Notes: a model not told the origin generated them from the sequence alone. Counted from the first letter of the stretch, positions 36,101-47,366 are shown. The stretch is 64,000 nucleotides of DNA from Mytilus californianus (GCF_021869535.1 NW_026262668.1:138371635-138435634), one strand, 5' to 3'. Made by a program: numbers and translations.

Positions 36101-39100
36101 ACAGATAACAGGAATTACTAAAAATATTGTACAACAGACCATACCCACCAACCAACTTTTCTAAAAGTAAAAAAAGATGTACAAAAGATATAAAAAACAA
36201 CAACCAACACATAATCAAAATACAACAACCAACAAATGATTTAGATAGGCTTATGTGGTACAGGCACAAAATCTGGTGGAGTTGAACCAATATTACATTC
36301 AAAATATGCTTTTAACATCAAGAGGCTAGCGAAGGAAGCCACAGCTGTTTATTGCATACTTTCAGTCAAGAAAACAGAAAATGAGAAACATAACTTTTTA
36401 TAAACAATTTACATTTATTTATTTCAGTACACCAGGAGGAAACACACTAAGTGCTGCGGAACATACTTGTACATTGATCTGTGCATTATCAAGGTAAGTT
36501 CTGCTGAACATACTTGTACATTGATCTGTGCATTATCAAGGTAAGTTCTGCTGAACATACTTATACATTGATCTGTGCATTATCAAGGTAAGTGATGCTG
36601 AATATGCTTGTACATTGATTTGTGCATTATCAAGGTTAATGCTGCTGAATATGCTTGTACATTGATCTGTGCATTATCAAGGTAAGTTCTGTGTGCATTA
36701 TCAAGGTAAATGCTGCTGAACATACTTGTACATTGATCTGTGCATTATCAAGGTAAATGCTGCTGAACATACTTGTACATTGATCTGTGCATTATCAAGG
36801 TAAGTGCTGCTGAACATACTTGTACATTAATCTGTGCATTATCAAGGTAAGTGCTGCTGAACATACTTGTACATTGATCTGTGCATTATCAAGGTAAATG
36901 CTGCTGAACATACTTGTACATTGATCTGTGCATTATCAAGGTAAATGCTGCTGAACATACTTGTACATTGATCTGTGCATTATCAAGGTAAGTGCTGCTG
37001 AACATACTTGTACATTGATCTGTGCATTATCAAGGTAAATGCTGCTGAACATACTTGTACATTGATCTGTGCATTATCAAGGTAAGTGCTGCTGAACATA
37101 CTTGTACATTGATCTGTGCATTATCAAGGTAAATGCTGCTGAACATACTTGTACATTGATTTAGGCATTATCAAGGTAAACTTGTACTATAACTCAGTAA
37201 AAAGACAAATCTGTTACTGAATATAAAAATAAGGAGATGTGGTATGATTGCCAGTGAGACAACTATCCATCAAAGTTCAAATGAAGTGGATGTAAGCAAT
37301 TATAGGCAACCGTACAGCCTTCCAACAATGAGAAAACCCCATACCATATAGTCTGCTATAAAAAGGTCCCGACATGAAAAATATGAAACAATTCAATTAA
37401 GAAAACTAACGGCCTAATTTATGACATAACAATTTATGAAAAACAAATATGACAGACATGAACCAAAGACAACTACTGAACCACAGGCTCCTGACTTGGG
37501 ACAGGCATATAAAGAATGTGGAAGGGTTAAACATGTTTGTGAGAGCTCAACCCTCCCCTAAACAGGGACAGTGGTGTAACAGCACAACATAAGAACAAAC
37601 TATAAAAACCAGTTGAAAAAGAATTAACTCATCAGATCAATACAAAGCAGAAAAACATCAAACAAAAACACAGACTGGACATGGAGTTTGTTATTTTAAT
37701 TAAAGATTGAATTATTGTCTTGTGGAAGCATGGATACCATTGAGGACATAATGCTGTCTCCATGGAGAGAGATGGTGTAACTTTGAAATATATAAGGAGC
37801 ATATAACTCAAAACACATGACACATTTTACAATCAGGTATTCTGAAGAACTTATCTACAGTAATTTTGCACTGGAACACTTGGAATCAAACATAGTTCAG
37901 AATAGAAAAACAAAGGATATGGGGTATCCATCCATGACACAAAATCAGTACATGCACAGTAAATAACACACAAAAAGCTAAGGAACAGCTCTTTTATTGC
38001 TGTTCTTCATCTCAAAGTCATAGCGAGGCCTTAAACATGGAGCAAAAAAAAAAAAACAACTCTCACCACACTGCAAGTTTAAGACGCCCCTAGCACTGGT
38101 TTGAGCGAAATTCATTTCGAAATGATTTGGATAGACCTTGTAAGATGTTACACAACTAAATCTGGGCCCAGTCAAAAAAGAACATACTGGAAAGTAGTAC
38201 ATATTAAAAACAACATTTCCTACACATAGGTGTTAATATCAAACAAACTATGTAGAATATATTATACCATTTAAGGTATCAAATGAAAGGTGGAGGACTT
38301 TTGATCCTTGTAGAATACATATTGACTGATAATTTTGAATAATACAAAGCATTATTAAAAGAGTTTTGAAAAGATTGTGGAATGGCCAAAAAGGTCAAAG
38401 GTCATCTTAACCAAATAACGTGCAGAATAATATGTCTTTTCCTTTAGTACACACAAAAAAGAACTATCTAAACTTTTGTCATGAGAAGGAAACCAAAGAC
38501 TATAACAGATAGTATATTTTGTTATTCAGATTATGAAAAATTTGGTTGTATAATTACCATTATAGTGTGTTTATTAGTTGTCTTAGCTCCATAACAAAAT
38601 GTTGGTTTGTGAATTGCTTTTGATATTTGATAGATCAATAGAATGAAATATGTTGAATTTTAAATGTTAATTTTTCAGACATATCCACCGAGGTGATAGA
38701 GCTATGAAGGAAGAAAAATGGAGTGAAAGAAAAGTTCTGATGGGTAACGAGCTTTATGGAAAAACCCTGGCCATTATAGGTTTAGGCAGAATTGGTAAAG
38801 AAGTAGCTCTAAGGATGCAGTCATTTGGGATGACAGTAAGTAAACACACTGGTCATTGAAGAGTTAAAAAAATAAGCAATAAGTTGACAATTTTGTATGA
38901 TTTATGATTAAAACTTGTGAATTCCCATCCAGACGATATATACAAGCTACATATCTGAATACTGGCCATTGTAGGCTTACAAGTAATTGACACAAATTTC
39001 AAGTAAAGAGTGGCTGTAAGAGTGATGCCATTTCTTACAATGGTGTTTTCACCTGGACTTTTTAAACATTAGAATACACACAAATTATTTCATGCAGTTG

Positions 39101-42100
39101 CATTTATAAAATTTGGTTTCCTTTGACACTGTTAAATTCAACAGCAAGGTGCTATTTGAAAATATCTTTAATGACAGATTTTATTTGATATATGGGGGAA
39201 CATCAAATAAGCAAATGACACGACTGTTGTTGACTTTAGGAAGAATTGGCTTTGTGGATGCAGTCATATTTGTCTTGCCTGCAATGGCAGAAGATGAGAC
39301 ATATAAAGATAAGAAGATGAGGTATGATTGCCAATGAGACAACTATCCACCAAAGTTCAAATAAAGTGGATGTTAGTAATTAAAGGCAACTGTACGGCCT
39401 TCAACAATGAGAAAACCCCATACCGTATACCCATCTTACTTTTCCAGCACTGCCGTCAACAATTGTGAAGTTTTCTGCTTAAGTCAGTTTGATAGGAACT
39501 ACTTGTGATAGAACAATGATATTTTCTATAAAGTAGCTTTAATATCAGTACATATCAGTTTGGTGACTATTTCGGGGCCGTTTTTTTCGTAGGTCATGGT
39601 CCAGTGACTTTCAATAAATTACCAATTTCCAATTTTAAGTTTTCTGATTAAGTTGGTATGATACTAACAACTTATGATAGACAATGATATTTTCTATAAA
39701 GTTGCATTACTATCAGTACATTTCAATTTGACGATCATTTTGAGCTTTCTGCCCTCCTTGTCATGGTCCAGTGACTTCGAATTAATTATTTCTGTCCATC
39801 AGATTGTCTTTTTCAGAATTTTCTGCAGACAGGCAAGACATATCTCTGAGTCAACAGTTTATTTATGAATAAGCTAAATTTTGAGGGCTTTAAAAAATTA
39901 AATGCCAATGGACATAATGGAGAACTTATAGCGATGAAAAAACTTGAATACAAATTTCTAATTTGTATTTTCAGACCATTGGTTATGATCCTATCATCCC
40001 AGCTGAAGTTAGTGCAGAGTTTAACACAGAATGGATGCCACTTGAGAAGATTTGGCCACTAGCTGATTATATTACAGTTCATACACCACTCATTCCACAG
40101 ACCAGAAGTAAGTTCTCTTTTGTGGTCCAGGATGTATGTAGGTCTACTTTCTATTCTTAGAAGTCTTCAGACATTTTAGGATGTAAAAAAATATAATGTT
40201 TTTCCGTAGTCAAACTTAGACTGTCTGTTCGGTTAAGAATTGCTTTTGGTTTTAATGCTTCCAAATGCCTTCTTAACCTTTTTGTTTGGAATATACTTGT
40301 TAAAGAATATTTAAGAAATGTGTCATTCTCACTTATTGTGTCTTTATTTCACAGAACTAATGAATGACCAAGTATTCTACATTCTGTAAGATAAATGTTT
40401 TGTGTCATTACAGAACTAATGAATGACCAAGTATTCTACATTCTGTAAGATAAATGTTTTGTCTCATTACAGAACTAATGAATGACCAAGTATTCTACAT
40501 TTGTAGAAGAGGTGTTAAAGTAGGAAATGCAGAGTTCGCGAAAACTTATTTTGACCCGTCAGTCATGGGACCGACAAAGCATGATTATTTGTCAGTCCTA
40601 CAAAATTTTAGCCAATCCTACAAAATCTGTCAATTTTATCTTGAAATAAAATCAATAACGTATTTTATCGAAAAATAACTTTATTAATATTAGTTTTATT
40701 CTTCGCACCCACAGGCAAATTAACAATGAAGTACCAGTTCAGGTCTTCTGATTGTTCTTATTTAAAGTCATCTTCACTATCCATTTCATCATCTGAATCA
40801 CTTTCTCGGCTGTTACAGTATTTGTTTGCTCCATTGTAGGGTTCAATCGCCGATTGTTTGCCAGGGATGGCTCTATGAACATATTTAGTAGGCCACATGT
40901 AAATCGCCGCTTTGGTTTGTTTATAATGAATCCGTAAACCAGTACCGGAAATTGGTACATCTGATAACCGATGTAAACACTTATTGGAAACAGTTGCGGT
41001 ACATCTAATAACCGATGTAAAAAAGTGCCGAAATATGCACTACAACGGCCGTTTTTACATCGGTCATGGGGACCGGCACTAGCCTTCAAAATACTGGTCC
41101 GAGCCTCATTTTGACCAACAGGACTGACCATTTTCGCGAACTCTGGAAATGTAGCTCATTCTGTAAGATAAATGTTTTGTGTCATTACAGAACTAATGAA
41201 TGACCAAGTATTCTACATTTGTAGAAGAGGTGTTAAAGTAGTAAATGTAGCTCATTCTGTACGATAAATGTTTTGTGTCTTTACAGATTTAATAAATGAC
41301 CAAGTATTCTCAGTTTGTAAGAAAGGTGTTAAAGTAGTAAATGTAGCCAGAGGTGGAATCATTGAAGAGGCTGCCATTAAGAGAGCTATAGAATCTGGGC
41401 AGTGTGGAGGAGCAGGTCTAGATGTGTTTGAAAGTGAGCCACCCAAAGATTTTAGTTTAGCAAAGATGCCACAAGTATTAGCCACTCCACATTTAGGAGC
41501 AAGTACAACTGAAGCACAGAAACGAGTGGCTGTTGAGATTGCAGAACAATTTGTAGATGTGGTGCGAGGAAAAAGTCTATTTGGTGCTGTAAGTTGCTGG
41601 TTAAAAATAACTTTTGCAAAATTTCTTTGACTTGCAAATTAAAAAAAGTATTTTTTTGGCCTGCTAAATCTCTTCAGGTCATCAATTACCTTGGAATTCT
41701 CTGAAAATAAAGAGATCTTTTGTATTGTTGAATATGTACTTTTAACAAAATGTCACAATGGACCTAAACCTATTAATTATTCAAAACATATGTAGGTATT
41801 ATAAGTTATCTACATTCATATCTACGGATATGAACGTAGATAACGAATTTATCCCCGGTCTTAGTCCAAATTTGTCGATTTATAGAGAAATTCGACCACA
41901 AAGTGTAACGTGAAAGCAACGTTTTTTTCATTTTCTAAAAATCTTTTATTGAAATTTGGGAATTTGACATATCTTTTTATGGGGTGTAGGGTACTACCTT
42001 TGGTAGAACCCTACAGGTAGTCAAATATAAGAAGTTTTTAATACAGAGACAGAGAAACTGGAGTGGGTTGAATTTGGCGCTCAATGTTGTGAGAGTTACA

Positions 42101-45100
42101 TCATAGACGGTGTGACGTCAACGTGGGTTATTTGCATAGCTAGGTCGGTAGTCCCATTCATTGACAATGTGGCAGCCAAGTAATGCATTTACTAAAATGA
42201 GTGCAAATGATCGACAAAATAAGATAACATCGTTAGTGGATTAAATATTTAATTACAGACATCGTGAATAATCTACAGAATTCTATATTTCACAAGGAAC
42301 AACCATGGAACTAAGGAAAATGCGCATGAAGTCCCCCAGGGTAATGGATAGCAACGTCTGGGTATATGGGTTAGCAACACCCAGGGGCTATGGGTTTTGT
42401 AACGACGTGCGTTATCCAATCAAAATCCTAGAAATATACAAAGTCGGGATAAAATTTTTTACACAACCACTAAAAAATTTCTAACTATGTATTATAGCCA
42501 TTCATTGTTTGTCGTTAAGACTTATTTTAAGTTTGGAATGTATTCTAGCTGTTTAAAAAAGTGTTTGAGACTAGAATTCATAGATGGTATTTAAACACTG
42601 AAAGTATTTTGAAAAATTGTGGTCATTGTGTTTTTCAATTTTCAGTTTTATTGTATTATGTTACAGATAAACGCACATGCCATGACAAATGCTTTGAGTC
42701 CTGAATCTCGACCATGGGTAGAACTTGGTAGGAAGTTAGGACAAGTGGCAGCAGGTTTAAACCCAGGAAATGTAGAACATATGCAAGTCACAACTTACGG
42801 TAAGAGAATCTTTTATGTACAGTCACTACTGAATTATCTCCCTTTACAACAGTAAATTTATATAGGAATTCAGAACAAGTTAGGACTTTTACATGAATAT
42901 AGACACGATAGAACATAAAACTAGTAGTTCCATTTTACTGCCAAAGTATGTACCGGTAACAGAATTTGAATTTATCAGTACTTTTTTAGGTTTTTAATTT
43001 AAATCACCTTTCGGAAGAGTTGATAGATTTATATCTATATAAAGATAAGGAGATATGGTATGATTGCCAATGAAACAGCTATCAAACAGAGTTCAAATAA
43101 AGTGGATGAAATCAATTATAGGCAACTGTACAACCTTCAACAATGACAAAACCCCATACTGTATAGTCACCTATATAAAAAGGCCCCTAAATGAAAATCT
43201 GAAACAATTTATATGAGAAAACCAATTGTCTTATTTTTAACAAAATTTGCGAAAAACAAATATGACAGACATGAACCAATGAAAACCACTGAACTACAGG
43301 CTCCTGACTTAGGACAGGCACATAAAGAATGTGGCGGGGTTTATCATGTTCTTGACTGAGCGCTCAACCCTAGCTTGTTTTTTTGCAACTTTTGATTTTT
43401 GAATTTTTGGGGGCCAAATAAGTGGCTTTATACCATCTTATAACACTATTCAAATTATCAAATCAATTTCAATTTTAATAGAATATTTGTAGTATATAAG
43501 GATGTTGAAAATTTTGCTGGCAAACATATTAAAAACTTTAATTGTCTAGAACAGGTGATGTTTTTGATGAGTTTTAATTTTTTTTTTTCTAGGACCATCA
43601 TTGAAACAAGCTGGATCCTACTTGAGTGCAGCTATACTCTCAGGATTACTACAGAACTCTCCTGCATTAGGAGGAGGGGATAGTCCAACTCTAAATCTAG
43701 TTAATTCTCCAGCCTTAGCAAAACAAATGGGATTAAATGTGAGTATATTTGTAAAATAACAATATTTTTTTCCTTTGAAATGTGTTAACTTGTTAAATCT
43801 GTTTACAAACATCATTTAAGTCTGTCATTATTTGTTGTCAGCACTTCTCTAATGAAGCCTCCTAAACGTTCTATGAACAAGATGTACAACTTTTGTTTAG
43901 AGTTTTTAAAAAATACAATTCAAAGGGTTTAGAAATTAATTAAATCAATAAAGGAGACAAAGCATGTGCTCTGTATTTTTTAAGCATAAAATTGTTGAAA
44001 TGTTTGGAATTGACAATTTTGGCATTAGTGCAGTACCAATTAATAGAGATTTTTTTTACTGATTTGCACCATTGAAGTTTTACAGTAGTTGAGCTATTTT
44101 CAGTCTAAATGTGGAGGCAAAAAAATTATCGTATTGCCTTTGTTCTTTATTGTATAGTGCTCATTTTACGAAATGGCATTCAGTTTTGACAATGAAATAA
44201 TATCTTATATAGACCTCAGGAAATTATAAAATGTTAGCAAATAATAAAAACCATTGTTAATAGTTACAATCCGTGATTTAAAATTCTAATCAATGATTCA
44301 ATGTTATAATCAATGATTAAAATTCTAATCAATGATTCAGGTAAAGAACACCCACGAAGAAGCAGCTCCAGCGCCATATACTAATGTAGTGTCAGTGACA
44401 TTCAACAATGGATTCCGTCTGTCAGGAACAACATCTGGTGGTAATGCCCTTCTCATTGAAGTCCAAGGTCAACAGTTCTCTGTACCTGCCTCACTGATTG
44501 ATGTAGCTTTACTCTTCAAAGGAACTGGTAACCCTCAGTTACTACCAAGTGTAGCAGGTCAGTATTACTCACAATGAATCGTGAATAGAAATATAAGAAT
44601 ATGTTGTATTATTGCCAATGAGATGACTATCCCCCAGAGACCCAACGACTTAACACTATAGGTCACCATAACGAAGGTTTTCAACAATCATTAACTACCA
44701 TACCGCATAGCAAGCTATAAAAGGCCCTACATTAACTACTATACCGCATAGCAAGCTATAAAAGGCCCTACATTAACTACCATACCGCATAGCAAGCTAT
44801 AAAAGGCCCTACATTAACTACCATACCGCATAGCAAGCTATAAAAGGCCCTACATTAACTACCATACCGCATAGCAAGCTATAAAAGGCCCTACATTAAC
44901 TACCATACCACATAGCAAGCTATAAAAGGCCCTACATTAACTACCATACCCTCATAGCAAGCTATAATAGGCCCTACATTAACTACCATACCGCATAGCA
45001 AGCTATAAAAGGCCCTACATTAACTACCATACCACATAGCAAGCTATAAAAGGCCCTACATTAACTACCATACCACATAGCAAGCTATAAAAGGCCCCAA

Positions 45101-46115
45101 AATGACAAATGTGAAACAATTCAAACAGAAACAAATATAACATACCGTTACAAACGACAGCCACTGCATTATATGTTCCTGACTTGGGACAGGCACATGC
45201 AGAATGTGGCAGGGTTAAACATGTTTGTGGGTGCCCAACCCTCCCCTAACCTCTGACAAGAGTGTAACAGCACAACATAAGAACATGGTTTTACAAAACT
45301 TTTTTTTAGTTACTTATAAGTCCTTATTAGGTGAGCTCAATTTGTACAAATTGATAACGTGTTACAAAATGCTTTAAGGTAGTGGTGCTTACTGTAAATT
45401 TAGAAATTATTGCGAGGTTTTTATAAATGTGAATAACGCGACTACTTGAGTATCGCAATAATAAGAACTCGCATTCTGATATCAAATACATATATCGGTA
45501 TGTAGCTTTTCCTAAAATCGCAATATTAAACTCGCATTTTTGTTAATTCTTCAAAAATCGCATTAATAAATGCATGCAATAATTTCTGAATTTACAGTAT
45601 TTAATCATGATCAATGTACTTATTCTTGTCATTCAGAAGTCATGCACTAATATTCTATATATTAGCTGCTGTATTTCATAGTAAATATCATACAGTAATA
45701 TTATTGACTGTCATGATAAAACCTATCTTGTGACGTGCCCAATGTAATTATGTTAACTGAATTTTGGTGAGAAAACAATAGATGTGGGTGACATAAACAG
45801 GATTATATAGTTCAACACATTGTATATAATATGAACTAGACATGGTATATATAGCTTGAAATAGACAGTGTATATTATTGGATATAGAAAGGACACATAA
45901 TTTGACATACACTGTACCGAACCTGAATGACGTATATAAAATATTTCTTTTTAGGTGCTTTAGCTAGTGCTGGAATGTGTGTATCAAGTTTGACAGTTTC
46001 TGTTGAGAATGATGGACAGAAATGGGGTGTGGCCACTTTTGCCACACCTCCAACAGAAAAATGTCTGGAAGTTCTGAAGACAATTGTAAATGCTGCAGTC
46101 CTTGTAACTCTATGA
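30153..46115 (+). CDS. PHGDH: D-3-phosphoglycerate dehydrogenase, ten coding exons
   Basis: Exons: 30153-30287, 35811-35962, 36428-36493, 38679-38835, 39975-40107, 41287-41588, 42667-42799, 43593-43738, 44341-44557, 45955-46115. All are GT-AG and in phase, giving 533 aa, the same length as human. The enzyme oxidises 3-phosphoglycerate to phosphohydroxypyruvate with NAD+, opening cytosolic serine synthesis. Visible: substrate-domain block [13 protein letters not shown] and GRAGTGVDN; Rossmann GLGRIG (152-157); NAD-selecting Asp175 in YDP; catalytic Arg236 (NVARGG), Glu265 (ESEPP) and His283 (TPHLGAS). After residue 300 a C-terminal part as in animal type I enzymes (allosteric substrate-binding plus ACT-like) is present in full. 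No key residue is missing and no stop interrupts it. Introns 3 and 5 carry tandem copies of the neighbouring exon boundary. Polyadenylation candidate: AATAAA at 46478-46483. Confidence 0.96.
30360..30560 (+). repeat. Possible tRNA-derived SINE head in PHGDH intron 1
   Basis: TGGTTAAGCG at 30485-30494 resembles a pol III A box, and GGTTCGTTTGC at 30538-30548 resembles a B box, about 53 nt apart. The sequence upstream contains two 'acaagcc' blocks. No clear tail or target duplication was found. Confidence 0.3.
32943..33220 (+). repeat. Family 3 dispersed repeat ('atgccccact')
   Basis: The head 'tatgccccacttaggcgcat' is followed by 'gtgtgtccgtttgttcgtcc' and ends near 'agtggggcatcagtgtacta'. 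The same family occurs in reverse at 59045-59320 with matching 'atttcatggtccactgaaca' and 'aagttgaagtccaatcaac' blocks. Confidence 0.75.
33840..34260 (-). pseudogene. C-terminal LINE fragment (zf-RVT-like tail)
   Basis: The minus-strand frame reads [13 protein letters not shown] near its start (the 'hLff.C' signature found after the RT in many LINE polyproteins), followed by [19 protein letters not shown]. No RT core is next to it. I infer a 5'-truncated or decayed insertion in antisense to PHGDH. Confidence 0.55.
36450..37178 (+). repeat. 47-bp tandem array carrying the exon 3 end and its 5' splice site (PHGDH intron 3)
   Basis: The unit is the last ~33 nt of exon 3 (catacttgtacattgatctg, then tgcattatcaag) plus 'gtaagtgctgctgaa'. 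GT dinucleotides following 'atcaag' occur at 36494 (the assigned donor), 36541, 36588, 36635, 36682, 36706, 36753, 36800, 36847, 36894, 36941, 36988, 37035, 37082, 37129 and 37176. One step is 24 bp; all others are 47. Many copies keep GTAAGT or GTAAAT, so they are potential donors. Confidence 0.95.
37220..37620 (+). repeat. Family 1 dispersed repeat, plus copy (PHGDH intron 3)
   Basis: Runs from 'ggagatgtggtatgattgcc' to 'aacaaactataaaaaccagt' with all family landmarks in order. Confidence 0.85.
37621..38678 (+). other. Rest of PHGDH intron 3, no gene seen
   Basis: AT-rich, with short chance frames only. The intron ends at 'aatttttcag' before exon 4. Confidence 0.5.
39305..39430 (+). repeat. 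Family 1 dispersed repeat, truncated (PHGDH intron 4)
   Basis: 'tatgattgccaatgagacaa' through 'cttcaacaatgagaaaaccc'; only the first ~125 bp of the family are present. Downstream, 39440-39860 resembles decayed tandem units. Confidence 0.75.
40340..41286 (+). repeat. Tandem copies of the exon 6 3' splice site and exon start (PHGDH intron 5)
   Basis: Acceptor-like 'cattacag' followed by 'aactaatgaatgaccaagta' ends in AG at 40354, 40413, 40472 and 41190, before the assigned acceptor at 41286. Two short copies are spaced 59 bp. Two longer copies contain 68 nt of exon 6-like sequence ([20 protein letters not shown]) with a donor-like 'tctgtaaga' or 'tctgtacga' after it. Copy three holds the 616-bp insertion at 40530. 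Inclusion of a 68-nt copy would shift the frame, so these are probably not coding exons. Confidence 0.93.
40530..41145. mobile_element. 616-bp MITE-like element inserted in a duplicated exon 6 copy
   Basis: TIRs CAGAGTTCGCGAAAA at 40530 and its reverse complement ending at 41145. It is flanked by GAAATG at 40524-40529 and 41146-41151. Removing the element plus one 6-bp copy restores a 96-bp spacing (40472 to 41190 minus 622), identical to the next unit (41190 to 41286). A 130-codon minus frame (40739-41131) has no recognised domain. Confidence 0.9.
41589..42666 (+). other. PHGDH intron 6
   Basis: Contains an imperfect hairpin at 41808-41844 (ttatctacattcatatc and its reverse complement with one mismatch, 4-6 nt loop). 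About 41845-42480 looks like inserted repeat sequence of slightly different composition, but its ends were not resolved. Confidence 0.45.
43040..43390 (+). repeat. Family 1 dispersed repeat, plus copy (PHGDH intron 7)
   Basis: From 'ggagatatggtatgattgcc' to 'gagcgctcaaccct'. It is more diverged than the intron 3 copy. Confidence 0.8.
44595..45290 (+). repeat. Family 1 copy with an internal 41-bp tandem expansion (PHGDH intron 9)
   Basis: The family sequence is interrupted at 44690-45095 by about ten copies of a 41-bp unit (taccgcatagcaagctataa, then aaggccctacattaactacca), after which the family resumes (caattcaaacagaaacaaat... ctgacttgggacaggcacat). The expansion used the family's own 'ataccgcatagcaagctat' segment. 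Confidence 0.9.
45390..45599. mobile_element. 210-bp MITE (TACTGTAAATT ends), PHGDH intron 9
   Basis: Left end TACTGTAAATTTAGAAATTA and right end the reverse complement of the same with one mismatch; the inverted repeat continues through 'ttattgc'. Diverged relatives are seen at about 48300-48460 and 55575-55672. No coding capacity. Confidence 0.75.
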
Positions 46116-46560
46116 GAACAATATGTAGTTTTATTTTAGTTATTTATAAGAACCAGGGATTGGTCTGAGATTTCTCTAAAGTCAAAATGAAAGGAGAATT
46201 CAAGTTATTATTTACTTTTGAGACAGTTATATTGTTGAGATAAGAATAGGGCAATTAATCACACACGCATATTATTTCATTTAATGTTATTTTAGTTGTT
46301 ATTAATGATGTAGGGGGTAATGTTCAATCTTGATATTGAAATTTGTTTGTTTTGTTTTGATATGATTTTTTCACCATTTTTGCAGTATCCTTATTGTTAA
46401 CAAAAAAATATTAAATCAAACTTTTGTTTGTGTCAGAATCCATGTTTCAGAAATTAAGATGTTTGTAATTTTTAGATAATAAAATGTTAATTGTTGATAT
46501 GGTTTTGTTTCATATATAATTTTTATAATTTTATTATGATTTTTATCAGCATCCCCTCAT
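46116..46560 (+). promoter_or_regulatory. PHGDH 3'UTR and polyadenylation signal
   Basis: The stop TGA is at 46113-46115; the first clear AATAAA is at 46478-46483, implying a ~370-nt 3'UTR. No other element seen. Confidence 0.55.
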
Positions 46561-47234
46561 AATGAAAGATGAATCAAGAGACATCTAAGTCTGTGATTGG
46601 CTGATGATGTCTACCAATCAATGGATAATCAACCAATGCTGTAGCATTATAGTCATCAGGCTAATTACCCACAATTCTTTATGATTACTAAGTGTTGTAA
46701 GCTGTCAGAAAAAGCTTTTTTTATGGTTTATTACTTTTTAGTATGAAAAAGAATGCCATTAAAATTTATAGTGCCTTAACTTTAGAGACCTTGTACAAAA
46801 TTGTTTGCATTTAATTAAAGAATTGTTTTATAAATGATGCATTGAGAAAAACAATGTGTGTAGAATTTAAGTTTGGTTAAATTGTAATAATTTGGTTACA
46901 TTGTAAAGTTTGATAACATTGTAATAATTTTTTAATATAGTTTGCTATGAAATTTTAATTAATTTTTTAATTCCAAGAAAACAGATCTCATTGCAATGAG
47001 GTGTATATATGGTTCATCTAAAAATAGTCACCTTGTCATTCAGAGTTATATTTTCTGACAAGTATAAGCTGCAACAAATGTGAAGATTGGTTGTGCATTT
47101 TTGTCAGAATAGTTGTTATTTTTAAAGTCTGAAGACCACTTTATTAATCTTATGCTTTTACAGAATTCAATCAATAAGCATAAATGTATATAAATTGATT
47201 ACAGAGCAAAATTCTGTTTTTGTTTATAGCATTA

Positions 47235-47366
47235 TTAAAGCTTTAAGGTGTGGGTGTAAAGGTCACATGACCAGTACTTAAAGCTTTAAGGTGTGGGTGT
47301 AAAGGTCACATGACCAGTATTAAAGCTTTAAGGTGTGGGTGTAAAGGTCACATGACCAGTACTTAA
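47235..47366 (+). repeat. Three ~42-bp repeats, each with GGTCACATGACC
   Basis: The unit 'aagctttaaggtgtgggtgt' plus 'aaaggtcacatgaccagta' occurs three times (GGTCACATGACC at 47261, 47304 and 47346). TCACATGA is an E-box of the type bound by bHLH-ZIP factors; a regulatory role is only a guess. The surrounding 46560-48450 has no recognised gene. An unrecognised 100-codon frame sits at 47568-47870. Confidence 0.8.

Noticed and set aside
40739-41131. 130-codon minus frame as a transposase fragment
   Set aside because: It covers most of the MITE but shows no catalytic motif or zinc finger I can identify.
40473-41258. 68-nt exon 6-like copies as mutually exclusive exons
   Set aside because: A copy is too short to replace the 302-nt exon 6 and its inclusion breaks the frame; Arg236 and later catalytic residues exist only in the real exon.
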